Source of the DNA: Aquimarina longa SW024
Lineage (GTDB): Bacteria > Bacteroidota > Bacteroidia > Flavobacteriales > Flavobacteriaceae
Assembly (NCBI RefSeq): GCF_001401755.1
Contig: NZ_KQ474104.1
Location: 79,824-143,823, forward strand
DNA length: 64,000 nt
Reading direction: 5' to 3'
The first letter of the stretch is position 1; every line of letters begins with the position of its first letter. Position numbers and translations under genes: made by a program. Positions 36,903 through 46,214 of this stretch are shown piece by piece. The notes under the pieces are model-generated. The model searched no databases. It was not told the origin of the DNA and saw nothing but the letters and a program-made list of their open reading frames with translations.

Positions 36903-37331
36903 ATGAAAACCTTAGCTACATTAATTGCATTATTAATCTCTAATTTTTTTCTCCAAGCCCAAAAAGAAGATAAAGGAGTACCTATAACTGTAACTGTTGA
37001 GAATATTAAAAGTTCTGAAGGAGAAATTTTATTTGGGCTTTATGATCAGAATACTTTTATGAAAACTGCTCCTATAAAAAGTAAGAGTAGTAAGGTCATA
37101 AATGGTACTACTCAGATCACATTTACTGATATCCCTAAAGGAATCTATGCTATTTCTTGTTTTCATGATATGAATGGAAATCATAAAATGGATTTAGAAT
37201 CTAATGGCATCCCAAAAGAGCGTTACGGAATATCTAATAATATAAAAAGTTATGGTCCTCCGCAATGGAATGATGCAAAATTTGAAGTAGAGGCAGAAAA
37301 TCTAAACATTAAAATAAACTTACGAAATTGA
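36903..37331 (+). CDS. DUF2141 secreted protein
   Basis: The 142-residue protein has a signal peptide ending near FFLQAQ. The mature part is a beta-sandwich of the DUF2141 type: ITVTVENIKSSEGEILFGLYD, FTDIPKGIYAISCFHDMNGNHKMD, then GIPKERYGISNN. The Asp/Asn-rich loop FHDMNGNHKMD could bind calcium. The role is unknown. Confidence 0.88.
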   Translation: MKTLATLIALLISNFFLQAQKEDKGVPITVTVENIKSSEGEILFGLYDQNTFMKTAPIKSKSSKVINGTTQITFTDIPKGIYAISCFHDMNGNHKMDLESNGIPKERYGISNNIKSYGPPQWNDAKFEVEAENLNIKINLRN

Positions 37332-37379
37332 ATCATAAATAAGTAATCAAAAATCAAACAATTATGTAAACAAAAAGTG

Positions 37380-37387
37380 TAGTTTTG
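37380..37387 (+). promoter_or_regulatory. Putative -7 element of the 298-residue lipoprotein gene
   Basis: TAGTTTTG matches TAnnTTTG and lies 30 bases before the ATG at 37418. No obvious -33 TTG was found. Confidence 0.4.
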
Positions 37388-37417
37388 CCAACTAATATTT
37401 AATAAAAAAAATTATTT

Positions 37418-38314
37418 ATGAGAATTATTATCAATAATTTATCAATTTTATTTAGCATCATATTTTTATTTTCCTGTAATACTGATGATGATGATACTCT
37501 AGAAAATCAGAGTAAGCTAGCTCTTATTACCGATTTTAAAGTTGCTCATAATAATGTTTTTATCAATGCTTATATTGACGATAAGTCATCTACCATACTT
37601 CTAGAAGTTCCTAATGATTTATCAATCAATTCAATTTCTCCAAAAATCTCTACTTCTATAAACGCTAGTGTTCATCCTAAATCAGGAGAATCAATAAATT
37701 TAAATAATTCCGCTATTTATACAGTTACTGCCGAAAACGGTGATAAGAAAGAATATAAAATTAATATGTATACAAAAAACTTATTAATTAATCCTAGAGG
37801 GGAAAATAATGGAGCAAACTGGGAGTTTACTAATAAAACAAATGCAGGAATTGAAAAAAACTCAAAAGGAGAAAACATCTTTTATATTATTCAACAGGAT
37901 GATGGTAGAAATGAAACCATTAGTCAAAACATATCATTATCAAGAGATTACAGCAACAAATACATCTTATTTATCGGAGACATGACAACCGAAAAAGTCG
38001 TTAATAAATCAATTACCAGACATCCATATTTTTGGGGACTTCAGAAAGGAGATTTTAGTAGTGATATAGAACCAATTGACCAAGTAATACAAAGTGGTAT
38101 GATGCATGATGAAGAAGCTAATGTTTGGCAAGTCGTATCTGGAACACATTTACTCTTACCAAATGTTAATGAAATATATTTTCAAATAGGTCAAGCATCA
38201 ATGGTTGGTGATCCTAACGATGGCACAAAAAGTATGTGTAAAGATATTGAAGTTAGAATTTTTCAATCTAAACAAGATGCAGAAATTTATGTTAGTAAAC
38301 TTTATCGATCATAA
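37418..38314 (+). CDS. Lipoprotein with DUF5018-like and galactose-binding-like domains
   Basis: The 298-residue protein has a lipobox IIFLFSC (Cys about 20) followed by an Asp-rich spacer. Residues about 35-125 fit the DUF5018-type beta-domain (PKSGESINLNNSAIYTVTAENGDKKEYKI). From LLINPRGENNGANWEF (about 127) to the end is a second domain with jelly-roll-like strands. Its opening resembles carbohydrate-binding modules and the F-box-associated glycan-binding domain of animals; the resemblance is weak. It is probably surface-exposed, with no enzyme motif. Confidence 0.7.
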   Translation: MRIIINNLSILFSIIFLFSCNTDDDDTLENQSKLALITDFKVAHNNVFINAYIDDKSSTILLEVPNDLSINSISPKISTSINASVHPKSGESINLNNSAIYTVTAENGDKKEYKINMYTKNLLINPRGENNGANWEFTNKTNAGIEKNSKGENIFYIIQQDDGRNETISQNISLSRDYSNKYILFIGDMTTEKVVNKSITRHPYFWGLQKGDFSSDIEPIDQVIQSGMMHDEEANVWQVVSGTHLLLPNVNEIYFQIGQASMVGDPNDGTKSMCKDIEVRIFQSKQDAEIYVSKLYRS

Positions 38315-38426
38315 TGATTAGTCAAAAAATACAATAGTTTTTAAATTGTTATAATATTACAAGGATTAAACAATAGATAAAATAAATTTTTAATATTTAA
38401 TTAATAAATAATATCAATAGCTTTTA

Positions 38427-38434
38427 TATTTTTG
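38427..38434 (+). promoter_or_regulatory. Putative -7 element of oxyR
   Basis: TATTTTTG matches TAnnTTTG and lies 18 bases before the start codon. Confidence 0.45.
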
Positions 38435-38452
38435 TTGTTCAAAATATAAACT

Positions 38453-39400
38453 ATGACTATAACACAATTAAGATATGTTTTAGCAGTAGCAGAACACAAG
38501 AATTTTACGAAAGCAGCAGAAAAAACTTTTGTAACACAGCCTACATTAAGTATGCAAATCCAAAAGCTTGAAGAAGAATTAGATATTTTAATTTTTGACC
38601 GTTCTAAAAAACCAATCGAACTTACTGACATTGGCAATAAACTTGTACAACAAGCTAAAAATATTGTAAATGAAAGTGAGCGCATACAAGATATTGTAGA
38701 CCAACAAAAAGGATTTATTGGAGGTGAGTTTAAATTAGGTGTAATCCCTACGATAATGCCTACTCTATTACCTATGTTCCTTAACAATTTTATAAAAAAA
38801 TACCCGAAGGTAAAGTTAAAGATTGAAGAACTAAATACAGAGGCTATAATCGAACGACTTTTAGACGGTCATCTGGATGCCGCTATTGCAGCAACTCCTT
38901 TAGAAAATGAGAATATAAAAGAACGTGTATTATATTATGAACCATTTGTAGGATATATCCCATCGGTACATAGATTAAATCAAAAGAAAAAGATTGATAT
39001 TATAGATCTTGATATTGATGATATGCTTTTACTTGAAGATGGGCATTGTTTTAGAGATGGCATTATAAATTTATGTAAGACTAAGAAAAGTTATGAGGAA
39101 GATCATTTTCAATTAGAAAGCGGGAGTTTTGAGACGCTTATAAAATTAGTAAATGAAGGTTTAGGAATGACACTTCTACCCTACTTACATTCATTAGATA
39201 TAAAAGATAATGAAAAAAATAACCTTCATCACTTTAATGACCCCTCTCCTGCAAGAGAAGTAAGCTTAATATTTAATAAAAATGAGCTAAAAATGCAAAT
39301 TATAGAAGCATTACACGCTACTATTGCCGGGGTTGTAAAAGGAGCAATTACATTTCAAAATGTAGAAATTATAAGTCCTATAAAAATAAAGAGCGACTAA
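38453..39400 (+). CDS. oxyR: LysR family hydrogen peroxide sensor OxyR
   Basis: The 315-residue regulator has an N-terminal winged HTH (FTKAAEKTFVTQPTLSMQIQKLEEEL) and a substrate-like domain. The redox pair is visible in EDGHCFRDGIINLC, which matches E. coli OxyR Cys199 and Cys208 with a 9-residue spacing. When the disulfide forms, OxyR activates peroxide defence genes. No catalase or peroxiredoxin gene lies in this window, so its targets are elsewhere. It ends within a bidirectional terminator. Confidence 0.93.
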   Translation: MTITQLRYVLAVAEHKNFTKAAEKTFVTQPTLSMQIQKLEEELDILIFDRSKKPIELTDIGNKLVQQAKNIVNESERIQDIVDQQKGFIGGEFKLGVIPTIMPTLLPMFLNNFIKKYPKVKLKIEELNTEAIIERLLDGHLDAAIAATPLENENIKERVLYYEPFVGYIPSVHRLNQKKKIDIIDLDIDDMLLLEDGHCFRDGIINLCKTKKSYEEDHFQLESGSFETLIKLVNEGLGMTLLPYLHSLDIKDNEKNNLHHFNDPSPAREVSLIFNKNELKMQIIEALHATIAGVVKGAITFQNVEIISPIKIKSD

Positions 39401-39416
39401 AAAGTCGCTCTTTATT
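39385..39416. terminator. Bidirectional terminator between oxyR and small gene
   Basis: The 14-bp perfect stem AATAAAGAGCGACT (39385-39398) and its complement (39403-39416) enclose AAAA. The oxyR stop codon is inside it. Confidence 0.9.
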
Positions 39417-39614
39417 TTATGATTTTAAATAGATTAAACAAGATTGCAATTCTGGTTGTTTTACTGCAAGTGATTGAATCCAGATTTTTAATTCTTCAAT
39501 CTCATGAGGAAGTAGTCTATTTAGTGCTTTTAAAACTTCCTTTGTAAATAAATTAACATCAAAACTTACTTTATTAAGAACAGTTTTGGTGTAATCGAAC
39601 ATTGCTCTAGCCAT
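39417..39614 (-). CDS. Small conserved flavobacterial protein, function unknown
   Basis: The 65-residue protein (starting MARAMFDYTKTVLNKVSFD) is helical and ends in SCLIYLKS. I recall near-identical small proteins in many flavobacteria with conserved RLLPHEIEELKIW, so I regard it as real. No domain is known. It has no signal peptide and no metal motif. It abuts the oxyR terminator and is transcribed convergently. Confidence 0.75.
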   Translation of the reverse strand: MARAMFDYTKTVLNKVSFDVNLFTKEVLKALNRLLPHEIEELKIWIQSLAVKQPELQSCLIYLKS

Positions 39615-39748
39615 AAATTAATAGGGGTTTAAAAATGTTATGTTTAAACGAGTAATTGTAGGAATAATCTTATATTTTTTAAAGTTGTCTTTGCTAATGT
39701 ATGTAAATATAACTAAAAAAAATGTCTTTTGGCGCTTATTTAACATTG

Positions 39749-40549
39749 TTAAAAACTATTATCACCATCTAACAGGTTTCCTATACCTCCTAAAATGCTC
39801 CCCTCTCCTTTACTTTTTCCTCCTGCTCTAGGTGCTAAAGCTAACACTCTATTAGCTAACCTACTAAATGGTAATGATTGAATGTAGACCACTCCTGGAC
39901 CTGTCAATGTAGCAAAAAACAGTCCTTCTCCGCCAAAAATAGTATTCTTAATACCTCCTACAAATTCTATATCGTAATGCACTCCTTTAGAAAAGCCAAT
40001 GATACAACCTGTATCTACTTTTAATTTCTCTCCAGATTGCAATTCCTTACGGCATGTAGTTCCTCCTGCATGAACAAAAGCCATACCATCACCTTCTAAC
40101 TTTTGCATAATAAACCCTTCTCCGCCAAATAATCCTCTTCCTAATTTTCTAGAAAATTCTATTCCTACAGAAACTCCTTTAGCCGCGCATAAAAATGCAT
40201 CTTTTTGACAAATAAATTTCCCTCCATAATTTCTTAAATCTACTGGAATAATTTTTCCAGGATATGGAGAAGCAAAACTCACTTTCTTTTTTCCACCTAC
40301 TTGGTTATAAAAAGCGGTCATAAACAAGCTTTCACCTGTTAACAATCGTTTACCTGCACCAAATATTTTACTCATAACTCCCGTATCTTTTGCAGAGCCA
40401 TCCCCAAATATTGTGTCCATTTTTATCCCATCGTCCATCATCATAAAACTTCCTGCTTCTGCAATTACTCCTTCTTGTGGATCTAGTTCTATCTCTACAT
40501 ATTGCATTTCTTCACCTATTATCTCATAATCGATTTCGTGTGCTGTCAT
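39749..40549 (-). CDS. AIM24/TIGR00266 family protein
   Basis: The 266-residue protein has the beta-rich AIM24 fold: MQYVEIELDPQEGVIAEAGSFMMMDDGI, AKDTGVMSKIFGAGKRLLTGESLFMTAFYNQ, then GGLFGGEGFIMQKLEGDGMAFVHAGG and FGGEGLFFATLTGPGVVYIQSLPFSRLA. TIGR00266 proteins resemble mitochondrial AIM24 and tellurium-resistance-like proteins; the function is unknown. It is cytosolic by sequence, with a Gly-rich C-terminus. It is a single gene. Confidence 0.92.
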   Translation of the reverse strand: MTAHEIDYEIIGEEMQYVEIELDPQEGVIAEAGSFMMMDDGIKMDTIFGDGSAKDTGVMSKIFGAGKRLLTGESLFMTAFYNQVGGKKKVSFASPYPGKIIPVDLRNYGGKFICQKDAFLCAAKGVSVGIEFSRKLGRGLFGGEGFIMQKLEGDGMAFVHAGGTTCRKELQSGEKLKVDTGCIIGFSKGVHYDIEFVGGIKNTIFGGEGLFFATLTGPGVVYIQSLPFSRLANRVLALAPRAGGKSKGEGSILGGIGNLLDGDNSF

Positions 40550-40760
40550 AATAAATTTGTTTTTATATGATTTCTAAGAAAATAGAAATCATGTTATTAG
40601 ATTGATTAATGAATGATTGTATACACTATATGCTGTTTGAATCTCTCAGAAAGGAAAAGCCAAAAAACATATACTACTATATGAGTAAACTATTATTAAA
40701 ATATGTTACAGCATTATATTAAAAATAAGTTCTAAAATATAGCCTCATTCTTACAACTTA

Positions 40761-41747
40761 TTATAAAGATGGTTTTTTTAAAAGCATATCATCTTTCCAG
40801 ATTTTTTGATTTGTTACATGGTCTATATTACTTCCAGAAAGTAGTATCACTATTTTTTTCTTTTTAGATTGCTTCTGCATCCACTGTTTTGCGGCTTCCA
40901 TTGATAGTGCACTTGTTGGCTCAATTCTTACTTTTAATAAATGGGTTAACCACTGAGTCCAGTAAATCATTTCTGATTCTTTTATTTCATAAAACTCGTC
41001 TAACTTTTTTAAATATTCAAAAGTAATATCGCCTACTGCTAGAGTCATTGCTCCATCAGCTAGAGTTTGTGGAGTTGATGTTAATCTTTGGATTGTATTT
41101 TTTTGCAATGACATCGAAGCATCATTAGCATTTAAAGGTTCTGCTCCTATTACTTTAGTTTTTGGAAACAATCCTTTTGCAGCAATTAAGGAACCTGATA
41201 ACAATCCACCCCCTCCACATGGTGCAAATACAGCATCTACCTCTCCTATTTCCTGAAGTGTTTCATAGATAGCAGTACCTTGTCCTAAAATCACTTGCTC
41301 ATGATTAAATGGTGGTATCCAGTATACATCATCTTTTTTTGATTCTTGTATTACTTTCTCATCTACCATCGCACGAGACTCGCATAGTACCACATTTGCA
41401 CCATATGATGATGTAGCTTGTATTTTAACTTTTGAAGAAAAATCTGGCATATATATCGTAGCAGGTATATCAAAAATTTTTGATGCCCATGCCACAGCCT
41501 GAGCGTGATTACCTGAACTATTTGCTATAATATGATTAGGTCTTTGATTATTTTCTATCAACCATGCAATTGTATTACAGGCTCCTCTTGCTTTAAAAGC
41601 ACCTATTTTCTGAAAACCTTCTGCTTTAAAATAAACTTCGTGTCCTAACCATTTATTTAACATAGATGATGTGAGAACAGGAGTATTATTAATTAATTTA
41701 TTGATTCGGTTCTTTACAGTAATTATGTCTTTTATAGTAGCATTCAT
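40761..41747 (-). CDS. PLP-dependent threonine/serine dehydratase family enzyme
   Basis: The 328-residue fold-type II PLP enzyme has the Schiff-base Lys in GAFKARGACN, the substrate loop SSGNHAQAVAWAS, and the phosphate-binding CGGGGLLSGSLIAAK. It lacks the ACT regulatory domain of biosynthetic IlvA, so a catabolic threonine/serine dehydratase or serine racemase is more likely. The exact substrate cannot be read from the sequence. It is a single gene. Confidence 0.9.
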   Translation of the reverse strand: MNATIKDIITVKNRINKLINNTPVLTSSMLNKWLGHEVYFKAEGFQKIGAFKARGACNTIAWLIENNQRPNHIIANSSGNHAQAVAWASKIFDIPATIYMPDFSSKVKIQATSSYGANVVLCESRAMVDEKVIQESKKDDVYWIPPFNHEQVILGQGTAIYETLQEIGEVDAVFAPCGGGGLLSGSLIAAKGLFPKTKVIGAEPLNANDASMSLQKNTIQRLTSTPQTLADGAMTLAVGDITFEYLKKLDEFYEIKESEMIYWTQWLTHLLKVRIEPTSALSMEAAKQWMQKQSKKKKIVILLSGSNIDHVTNQKIWKDDMLLKKPSL

Positions 41748-41873
41748 ATTTTCTTAAAAAATCAACAACCTTAGAGTAAGTTTCCGGGGTATGTTTCTGA
41801 AAGTATATTTTGTTTTCGAGGCAAATCTCTACAAGTTAACCTCTCTATAAGGGATTACATCAATAAACTTATA

Positions 41874-42326
41874 TCACTTCATTTTTACTGTCCATTCAAA
41901 ATTAAATGTAGATACCTCTACTCCATCTTTATTAGTACCAATAGATTTCATCTGTATAATCTGTCCCTCTCCTGTTTTTATCGTTTTTTGTATCGCATCT
42001 TCTACCAAATATCCATCTGTACATAAAAAAGTAACTCTACCTGTAGCCTTTTTAGTAAAAGTAGCATTATTGTTTGCTACTAACATTGATATCTTCTTTC
42101 CACTGTTTCTTATATACCCCGTTACCAAAGCTCCAGTAGTCAGCTCTGCGGCCATACCCTGTACTGCCCAAAACATAGAATTAAAAGGGTTTTGATTGAT
42201 CCATCGATGCTTGACACTTACTGTACAACTTGTATTATCTATACGCTTTACTCGTACGCCACAGAGCCAAGCAGAAGGTAATTTAAATAATAAGAATAGA
42301 TTAAGTTTTCTAGGAGTGATATTCAT
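41874..42326 (-). CDS. DUF4442 hot-dog fold protein
   Basis: The 150-residue protein fits DUF4442: LPSAWLCGVRVKRID near the N-terminus, VSVKHRWINQNPFNSMFWAVQGMAAELTTG, and a late ATGRVTFLCTDGYLVEDAI. The fold is the hot-dog type used by acyl-CoA thioesterases, so an acyl-thioester role is plausible but unproven. It is divergent from the DUF4870 gene. Confidence 0.85.
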   Translation of the reverse strand: MNITPRKLNLFLLFKLPSAWLCGVRVKRIDNTSCTVSVKHRWINQNPFNSMFWAVQGMAAELTTGALVTGYIRNSGKKISMLVANNNATFTKKATGRVTFLCTDGYLVEDAIQKTIKTGEGQIIQMKSIGTNKDGVEVSTFNFEWTVKMK

Positions 42327-42421
42327 AAGTTTCTTTTTTTATACATCACAATATAAACAAAAGAAAGCCTCTACAAAACAAATAAAAATCTTAAATTAAT
42401 GTTAAAATATGGTACTATGTT

Positions 42422-42453
42422 TTGCATAATACCTTTTTTTAACCATATATTTG
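42422..42453 (+). promoter_or_regulatory. Putative promoter of the DUF4870 gene
   Basis: TTG at 42422-42424 and TATATTTG at 42446-42453 (exact TAnnTTTG) are separated by 21 bases. Both boxes are followed by GCATAA, so a TTTGCATAA repeat occurs at 30-base spacing. The start codon lies 28 bases downstream. Confidence 0.65.
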
Positions 42454-42481
42454 CATAAGAAACTATTATATACTTTATAAA

Positions 42482-42934
42482 ATGTCAATCAAAAATCATA
42501 ATAACATATCAACATTCATCCATTTAGGAGCATTCTCTAAATACTTTATTCCGTTTGGAAATTATATCATTCCGTTATTATTATGGACTACGAATAAAGA
42601 AAAATCTAACTTCATCAATGAGCACGGTAAAGAAGCTATAAATTTTCAATTAAGTATTTTATTATATACCATAATACTAGCATTATTCTCTTTTCCATTT
42701 TTAATTTTTAATATTTTTGGGGATGCTACAGTATATGATTTATTTCACTTAGATGATATCTCTATCAATCTCTCTAATGCAGGAGGGTTTAGAACTCTAA
42801 TTGGTGCTTCATTTATTGGAGTTATAGCTTTAATTGGTTTTTTTCTAGAAATAATTTTTATAATTAAAGCTGCTATAAAAGCAAATAATGGAGAGAGTTA
42901 TAAATATCCTTTATCAATACGATTTATAAAGTAA
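42482..42934 (+). CDS. DUF4870 family membrane protein
   Basis: The 150-residue protein carries DUF4870 features: FIHLGAFSKYFIPFGNYIIPLLLW, KSNFINEHGKEAINFQLSILLYTI (the conserved HGKEAINFQ box), and a final helix IGVIALIGFFLEIIFIIKAAIKANNGE followed by YKYPLSIRFI. Three or four membrane helices are present. It lies before the PadR-PspC-DUF2807 cluster in the same direction, a common Bacteroidota association, though a 168-base gap and a candidate operator separate them. Confidence 0.88.
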   Translation: MSIKNHNNISTFIHLGAFSKYFIPFGNYIIPLLLWTTNKEKSNFINEHGKEAINFQLSILLYTIILALFSFPFLIFNIFGDATVYDLFHLDDISINLSNAGGFRTLIGASFIGVIALIGFFLEIIFIIKAAIKANNGESYKYPLSIRFIK

Positions 42935-43009
42935 TGACCATGATTATATAGAAAACAAGAAAATATCTCTAAAATCTAACTTCATCAATTATATTTTAAG
43001 ATTTTCTAC

Positions 43010-43031
43010 ACTGTACACTTTATAGTACTGT
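43010..43031. promoter_or_regulatory. Candidate PadR operator
   Basis: ACTGTAC and GTACTGT face each other across 8 bases with one mismatch, 72 bases upstream of the PadR gene. PadR regulators commonly bind such spaced palindromes at their own promoter; the assignment is by position. Confidence 0.4.
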
Positions 43032-43102
43032 CAATATTTAAAAATCATCAATCATCAAAATCAATCAAAAAATGAACAGTTTAACAATTAAAAATTAGTT
43101 TT

Positions 43103-43438
43103 ATGAAGATCGAAAACACAAAAGCGCAAATGCGTAAAGGTGTTCTGGAATACTGCATACTTTCTATACTTAAGGATAATGATGCTTATGTAGCTGAGAT
43201 TTTAGAAACCCTTAAAGATGCAAAGATGCTTGTGGTAGAAGGTACTATATATCCCTTACTAACCAGACTAAAAAATGCTGGATTACTAAGCTATCGTTGG
43301 GAAGAATCTACCTCAGGACCACCTCGAAAATATTACGGACTCACAGAAACAGGACAACTCTTTCTAAAAGAATTAAATATTACTTGGAGTGAATTACAGA
43401 ATGCTGTAAACCTGGTAACCAAACAAAAAAAGAAGTAA
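43103..43438 (+). CDS. PadR family transcriptional regulator
   Basis: The 111-residue regulator has the PadR winged helix: KGVLEYCILSILKDNDAYVAEILETL, VVEGTIYPLLTRLKNAGLLSYRWEESTSGPPRKYYGLTETGQLFL. It is the short subfamily without a long C-terminal domain. The PspC gene starts 1 base after its stop, so it surely regulates or is coregulated with the envelope proteins downstream. Confidence 0.95.
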   Translation: MKIENTKAQMRKGVLEYCILSILKDNDAYVAEILETLKDAKMLVVEGTIYPLLTRLKNAGLLSYRWEESTSGPPRKYYGLTETGQLFLKELNITWSELQNAVNLVTKQKKK

Positions 43439-43439
43439 C

Positions 43440-45188
43440 ATGAACAAGACAGTTAATATAAATTTAGCAGGCATATTTTTTCACATCGACGAAAACGCTT
43501 ACCTAAAGCTGCAACGTTATCTAAATGCTATCAAACGTTCTTTTACCGATTCGCAAGGTAGAGATGAGATCATAGCTGATATCGAAGCTCGTATTGCAGA
43601 GTTGTTTAGTGAAAAAATAAAAGATGAAAGACAGGTTATCGGTAACAAAGAAGTAGAAGAAGTTATTGATGTAATGGGGCAACCTGAAGATTATAGATTA
43701 GATGAAGAGATTTTTGAAGATGATATCAATACACCTCTTCAAAAACCTAAAACATCAAAACAGCTTTTTAGAGATACTACAAATTCTTACATAGGAGGAG
43801 TAAGTTCTGGATTAGGAAATTACTTTGGTATTGATACAATTTGGATACGGTTAGCTTGGATATTATTTACTATTTTTTCTAGTGGAGCATTCATACTCAT
43901 CTATATTGCATTCTGGATTTTTGTTAAAGAAGCAAAAACAACAGCAGATTTTTTAGCAATGAAAGGAGAGGCTGTTACCATAGGTAATATAGAAAAAAAA
44001 ATTAAAGAAGGACTTAATGATGTAACAGATACTGTAAAAAGTGTCGATTATCAAAAATATAGTAGCAAAGTAAAAAGTAGTTCCACTACATTTTTTGAGG
44101 CCTTAGGAGATGTATTTCTTTTCTTTTTAAAAGCTTTTTCAAAATTTGCAGGTATATTTCTTATTCTATTTTTTGGAGCTACTTTAATTGGTTTATTTAT
44201 TGGATTATTTACAATAGGAACATTCGGATTTATGGACACTCCCTGGACCGAATATTTCGAAGTAAGTAGCGCTCCCGAGGTTCCTTTATGGGTGATGTCA
44301 TTACTAGGATTTTTGGCCATTGGAATACCATGTTTCTTTTTATTCATTATCGGATTAAAAATCTTAATAAAAAATCTAAAATCTATAGGTAAACCCACTA
44401 AACTAGGTTTATTAGGTGTTTGGATACTTTCGATTATAGGCTTAGTAATTCTAGGAATCAGACAAGCCACCCTAGAGGCTTATGATGCAGAGGTTATTAT
44501 CGAAAAGAAAATGCTTCCGATTACACATAATGATACCCTAACCATAAAAATGGTAGGAAATAATCGATATACTAAGCAACTTGGACATAGACATAATTAT
44601 AAAATCAAAAGAGATGACCAAGGAAATCGTGTGATCGTAATACAAGATATAGAGGTATACCTAAAAGCTGCAACAATAGACTCTACAGTAAGTATTGCAG
44701 TAGAAAAGAAAGCCGAAGGAAAATCATATGACGAAGCTTTAAAAAGAGCTAAAGATCTTAAATATACATATACAGTTGAAGGAAATACACTACTCCTTAA
44801 TGGGTATGCTATCACTGATTATGTAAACAAATACAGAAGTCAAGAAGTAAAAGTAATTCTAACATTACCAGAAGGAATTACAGTATTTGCTGACGATAAT
44901 ACATCAGAGTATAATAACACTTGGACATATGATGATTATATCACAATTGATGGTAAAGAAGAATACTTCAATACACTAATCAATGGAAAATTAGAATGTG
45001 AGCAATGCCCAGATAATGAAAATGATTGGGAATATCATGAGTCTGATGATGATGGTATAAACATTAACCTAAATTCTGATGAAAATGATTTTAAACTAAA
45101 AATTAATGAAGATGGAGTAGAATTAAATAATGAACCCGTAAAAGTAAAAATAGACGAGAATGGAATAGAAATCAAAACCAAAAAATAA
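43440..45188 (+). CDS. PspC domain envelope stress protein, large form
   Basis: The 582-residue protein has an N-terminal cytoplasmic segment (about 1-105, acidic, DIEARIAELF), then a PspC domain (KQLFRDTTNSYIGGVSSGLGNYFGIDTIWIRLAWILFTIF, about 110-170) with membrane helices. More helices follow to about 345 and then a long periplasmic region rich in beta-structure. The end is Asp/Asn-rich with repeats such as NEDGVELNNEPVKVKIDENGIEIKTKK. PspC-type proteins respond to inner membrane stress. It is cotranscribed with PadR and probably with the two DUF2807 genes. Confidence 0.9.
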   Translation: MNKTVNINLAGIFFHIDENAYLKLQRYLNAIKRSFTDSQGRDEIIADIEARIAELFSEKIKDERQVIGNKEVEEVIDVMGQPEDYRLDEEIFEDDINTPLQKPKTSKQLFRDTTNSYIGGVSSGLGNYFGIDTIWIRLAWILFTIFSSGAFILIYIAFWIFVKEAKTTADFLAMKGEAVTIGNIEKKIKEGLNDVTDTVKSVDYQKYSSKVKSSSTTFFEALGDVFLFFLKAFSKFAGIFLILFFGATLIGLFIGLFTIGTFGFMDTPWTEYFEVSSAPEVPLWVMSLLGFLAIGIPCFFLFIIGLKILIKNLKSIGKPTKLGLLGVWILSIIGLVILGIRQATLEAYDAEVIIEKKMLPITHNDTLTIKMVGNNRYTKQLGHRHNYKIKRDDQGNRVIVIQDIEVYLKAATIDSTVSIAVEKKAEGKSYDEALKRAKDLKYTYTVEGNTLLLNGYAITDYVNKYRSQEVKVILTLPEGITVFADDNTSEYNNTWTYDDYITIDGKEEYFNTLINGKLECEQCPDNENDWEYHESDDDGININLNSDENDFKLKINEDGVELNNEPVKVKIDENGIEIKTKK

Positions 45189-45248
45189 TCCATACATATC
45201 AATCTACAAATACATCAAAAAACGAACAGTATATAAAAACAATCAATC

Positions 45249-45968
45249 ATGACAACACTAGCCAAAATATTAGTAACTTTTTGTTTATCAATCTCTTGTT
45301 GCTCTTGTAATATCTCTTTTAATGGTATTAAAGGACAAGGAGAAATTATCAAAAAAGAAAAAACCATTAATGAAGATTTTACTGCCATAAAAGCCAGTAG
45401 AGGTTTAGATGTTATTCTAATACATAACTCTGATAAAAAAGTAACTGTAGAAGCCAATAAAAATCTACATGACTATATCAAAGTAACTGTAGAAAACAAC
45501 ACATTACATATAACTTCTGATAAAAATATATACGCTGCAGATAAAAAAAACGTATATGTATCATATCATCAGCTAAATAAAATATATGTTAATAGTGGTG
45601 CTAGCATATCTTCTAATGAAGCTGTTATTCAAAAAAACCTTGACCTTAGTGCTACCAGTGGTGCGGATATAAAGTTAAATATAAAGGCTAAAACTATAGC
45701 AACTTCTGTTACCAGTGGAGCTATGATGGATCTCGCCGGAAAAGTAAATAACCATAAAGCAAACGCTACTAGTGGTGCTAATCTCCGTGCAGAAGATCTG
45801 TTAAGCCTTAGATCAGAAGCAAAAGCGACTAGTGGAGCTTCTATTCGGATTCATGCAAAAAATGAATTTACAGGAAAAGCCACAAGTGGAGCAAATGTAG
45901 TATACTATGGTAAACCAGAAAAAGTATCCGAGGTAGATAACTCAGGAGGAAATGTTAGAAGACATTAA
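45249..45968 (+). CDS. DUF2807 lipoprotein with SGA beta-helix repeats
   Basis: The 239-residue protein has a lipoprotein-like N-terminus (ISCCSC). From about residue 110 the motif (T/N)SGA recurs at regular spacing (NSGAS, TSGAD, TSGAM, TSGAN, TSGAS, TSGAN, NSGGN), the hallmark of a DUF2807 (head-GIN type) right-handed beta-helix. It is likely an exported adhesin-like or envelope-associated protein. It follows the PspC gene by 60 bases. Confidence 0.88.
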   Translation: MTTLAKILVTFCLSISCCSCNISFNGIKGQGEIIKKEKTINEDFTAIKASRGLDVILIHNSDKKVTVEANKNLHDYIKVTVENNTLHITSDKNIYAADKKNVYVSYHQLNKIYVNSGASISSNEAVIQKNLDLSATSGADIKLNIKAKTIATSVTSGAMMDLAGKVNNHKANATSGANLRAEDLLSLRSEAKATSGASIRIHAKNEFTGKATSGANVVYYGKPEKVSEVDNSGGNVRRH

Positions 45969-45997
45969 AATATAACAACCTAATCAATCAAAATCAT

Positions 45998-46044
45998 ACT
46001 GCCTAGTAAACAATCATTATGTATTGTTTACTAGGCAGTTTTTT
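45998..46044 (+). terminator. Strong terminator after the PadR-PspC-DUF2807 operon
   Basis: The 17-bp perfect stem (45998-46014 with 46023-46039) has an 8-base loop and is followed by a T run. Confidence 0.93.
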
Positions 46045-46214
46045 ACTACTGATCATCATTTGTTTTAATACTGATTTGTATTTCACACATTTATCATTCC
46101 TATTATTTTACAACTCTTATATAACTGATGAATCTATTATATTTGTAACAAGTTTTATACAACACTATACTTTACTATAAAAAAAACTGTTTAGTATATA
46201 AATTTTGCATCAAT

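Noticed and set aside
39640..39831. 63-codon plus-strand frame with hydrophobic residues
   Set aside because: It overlaps the 3' end of the AIM24-family gene on the other strand and lacks a promoter or ribosome-binding site.
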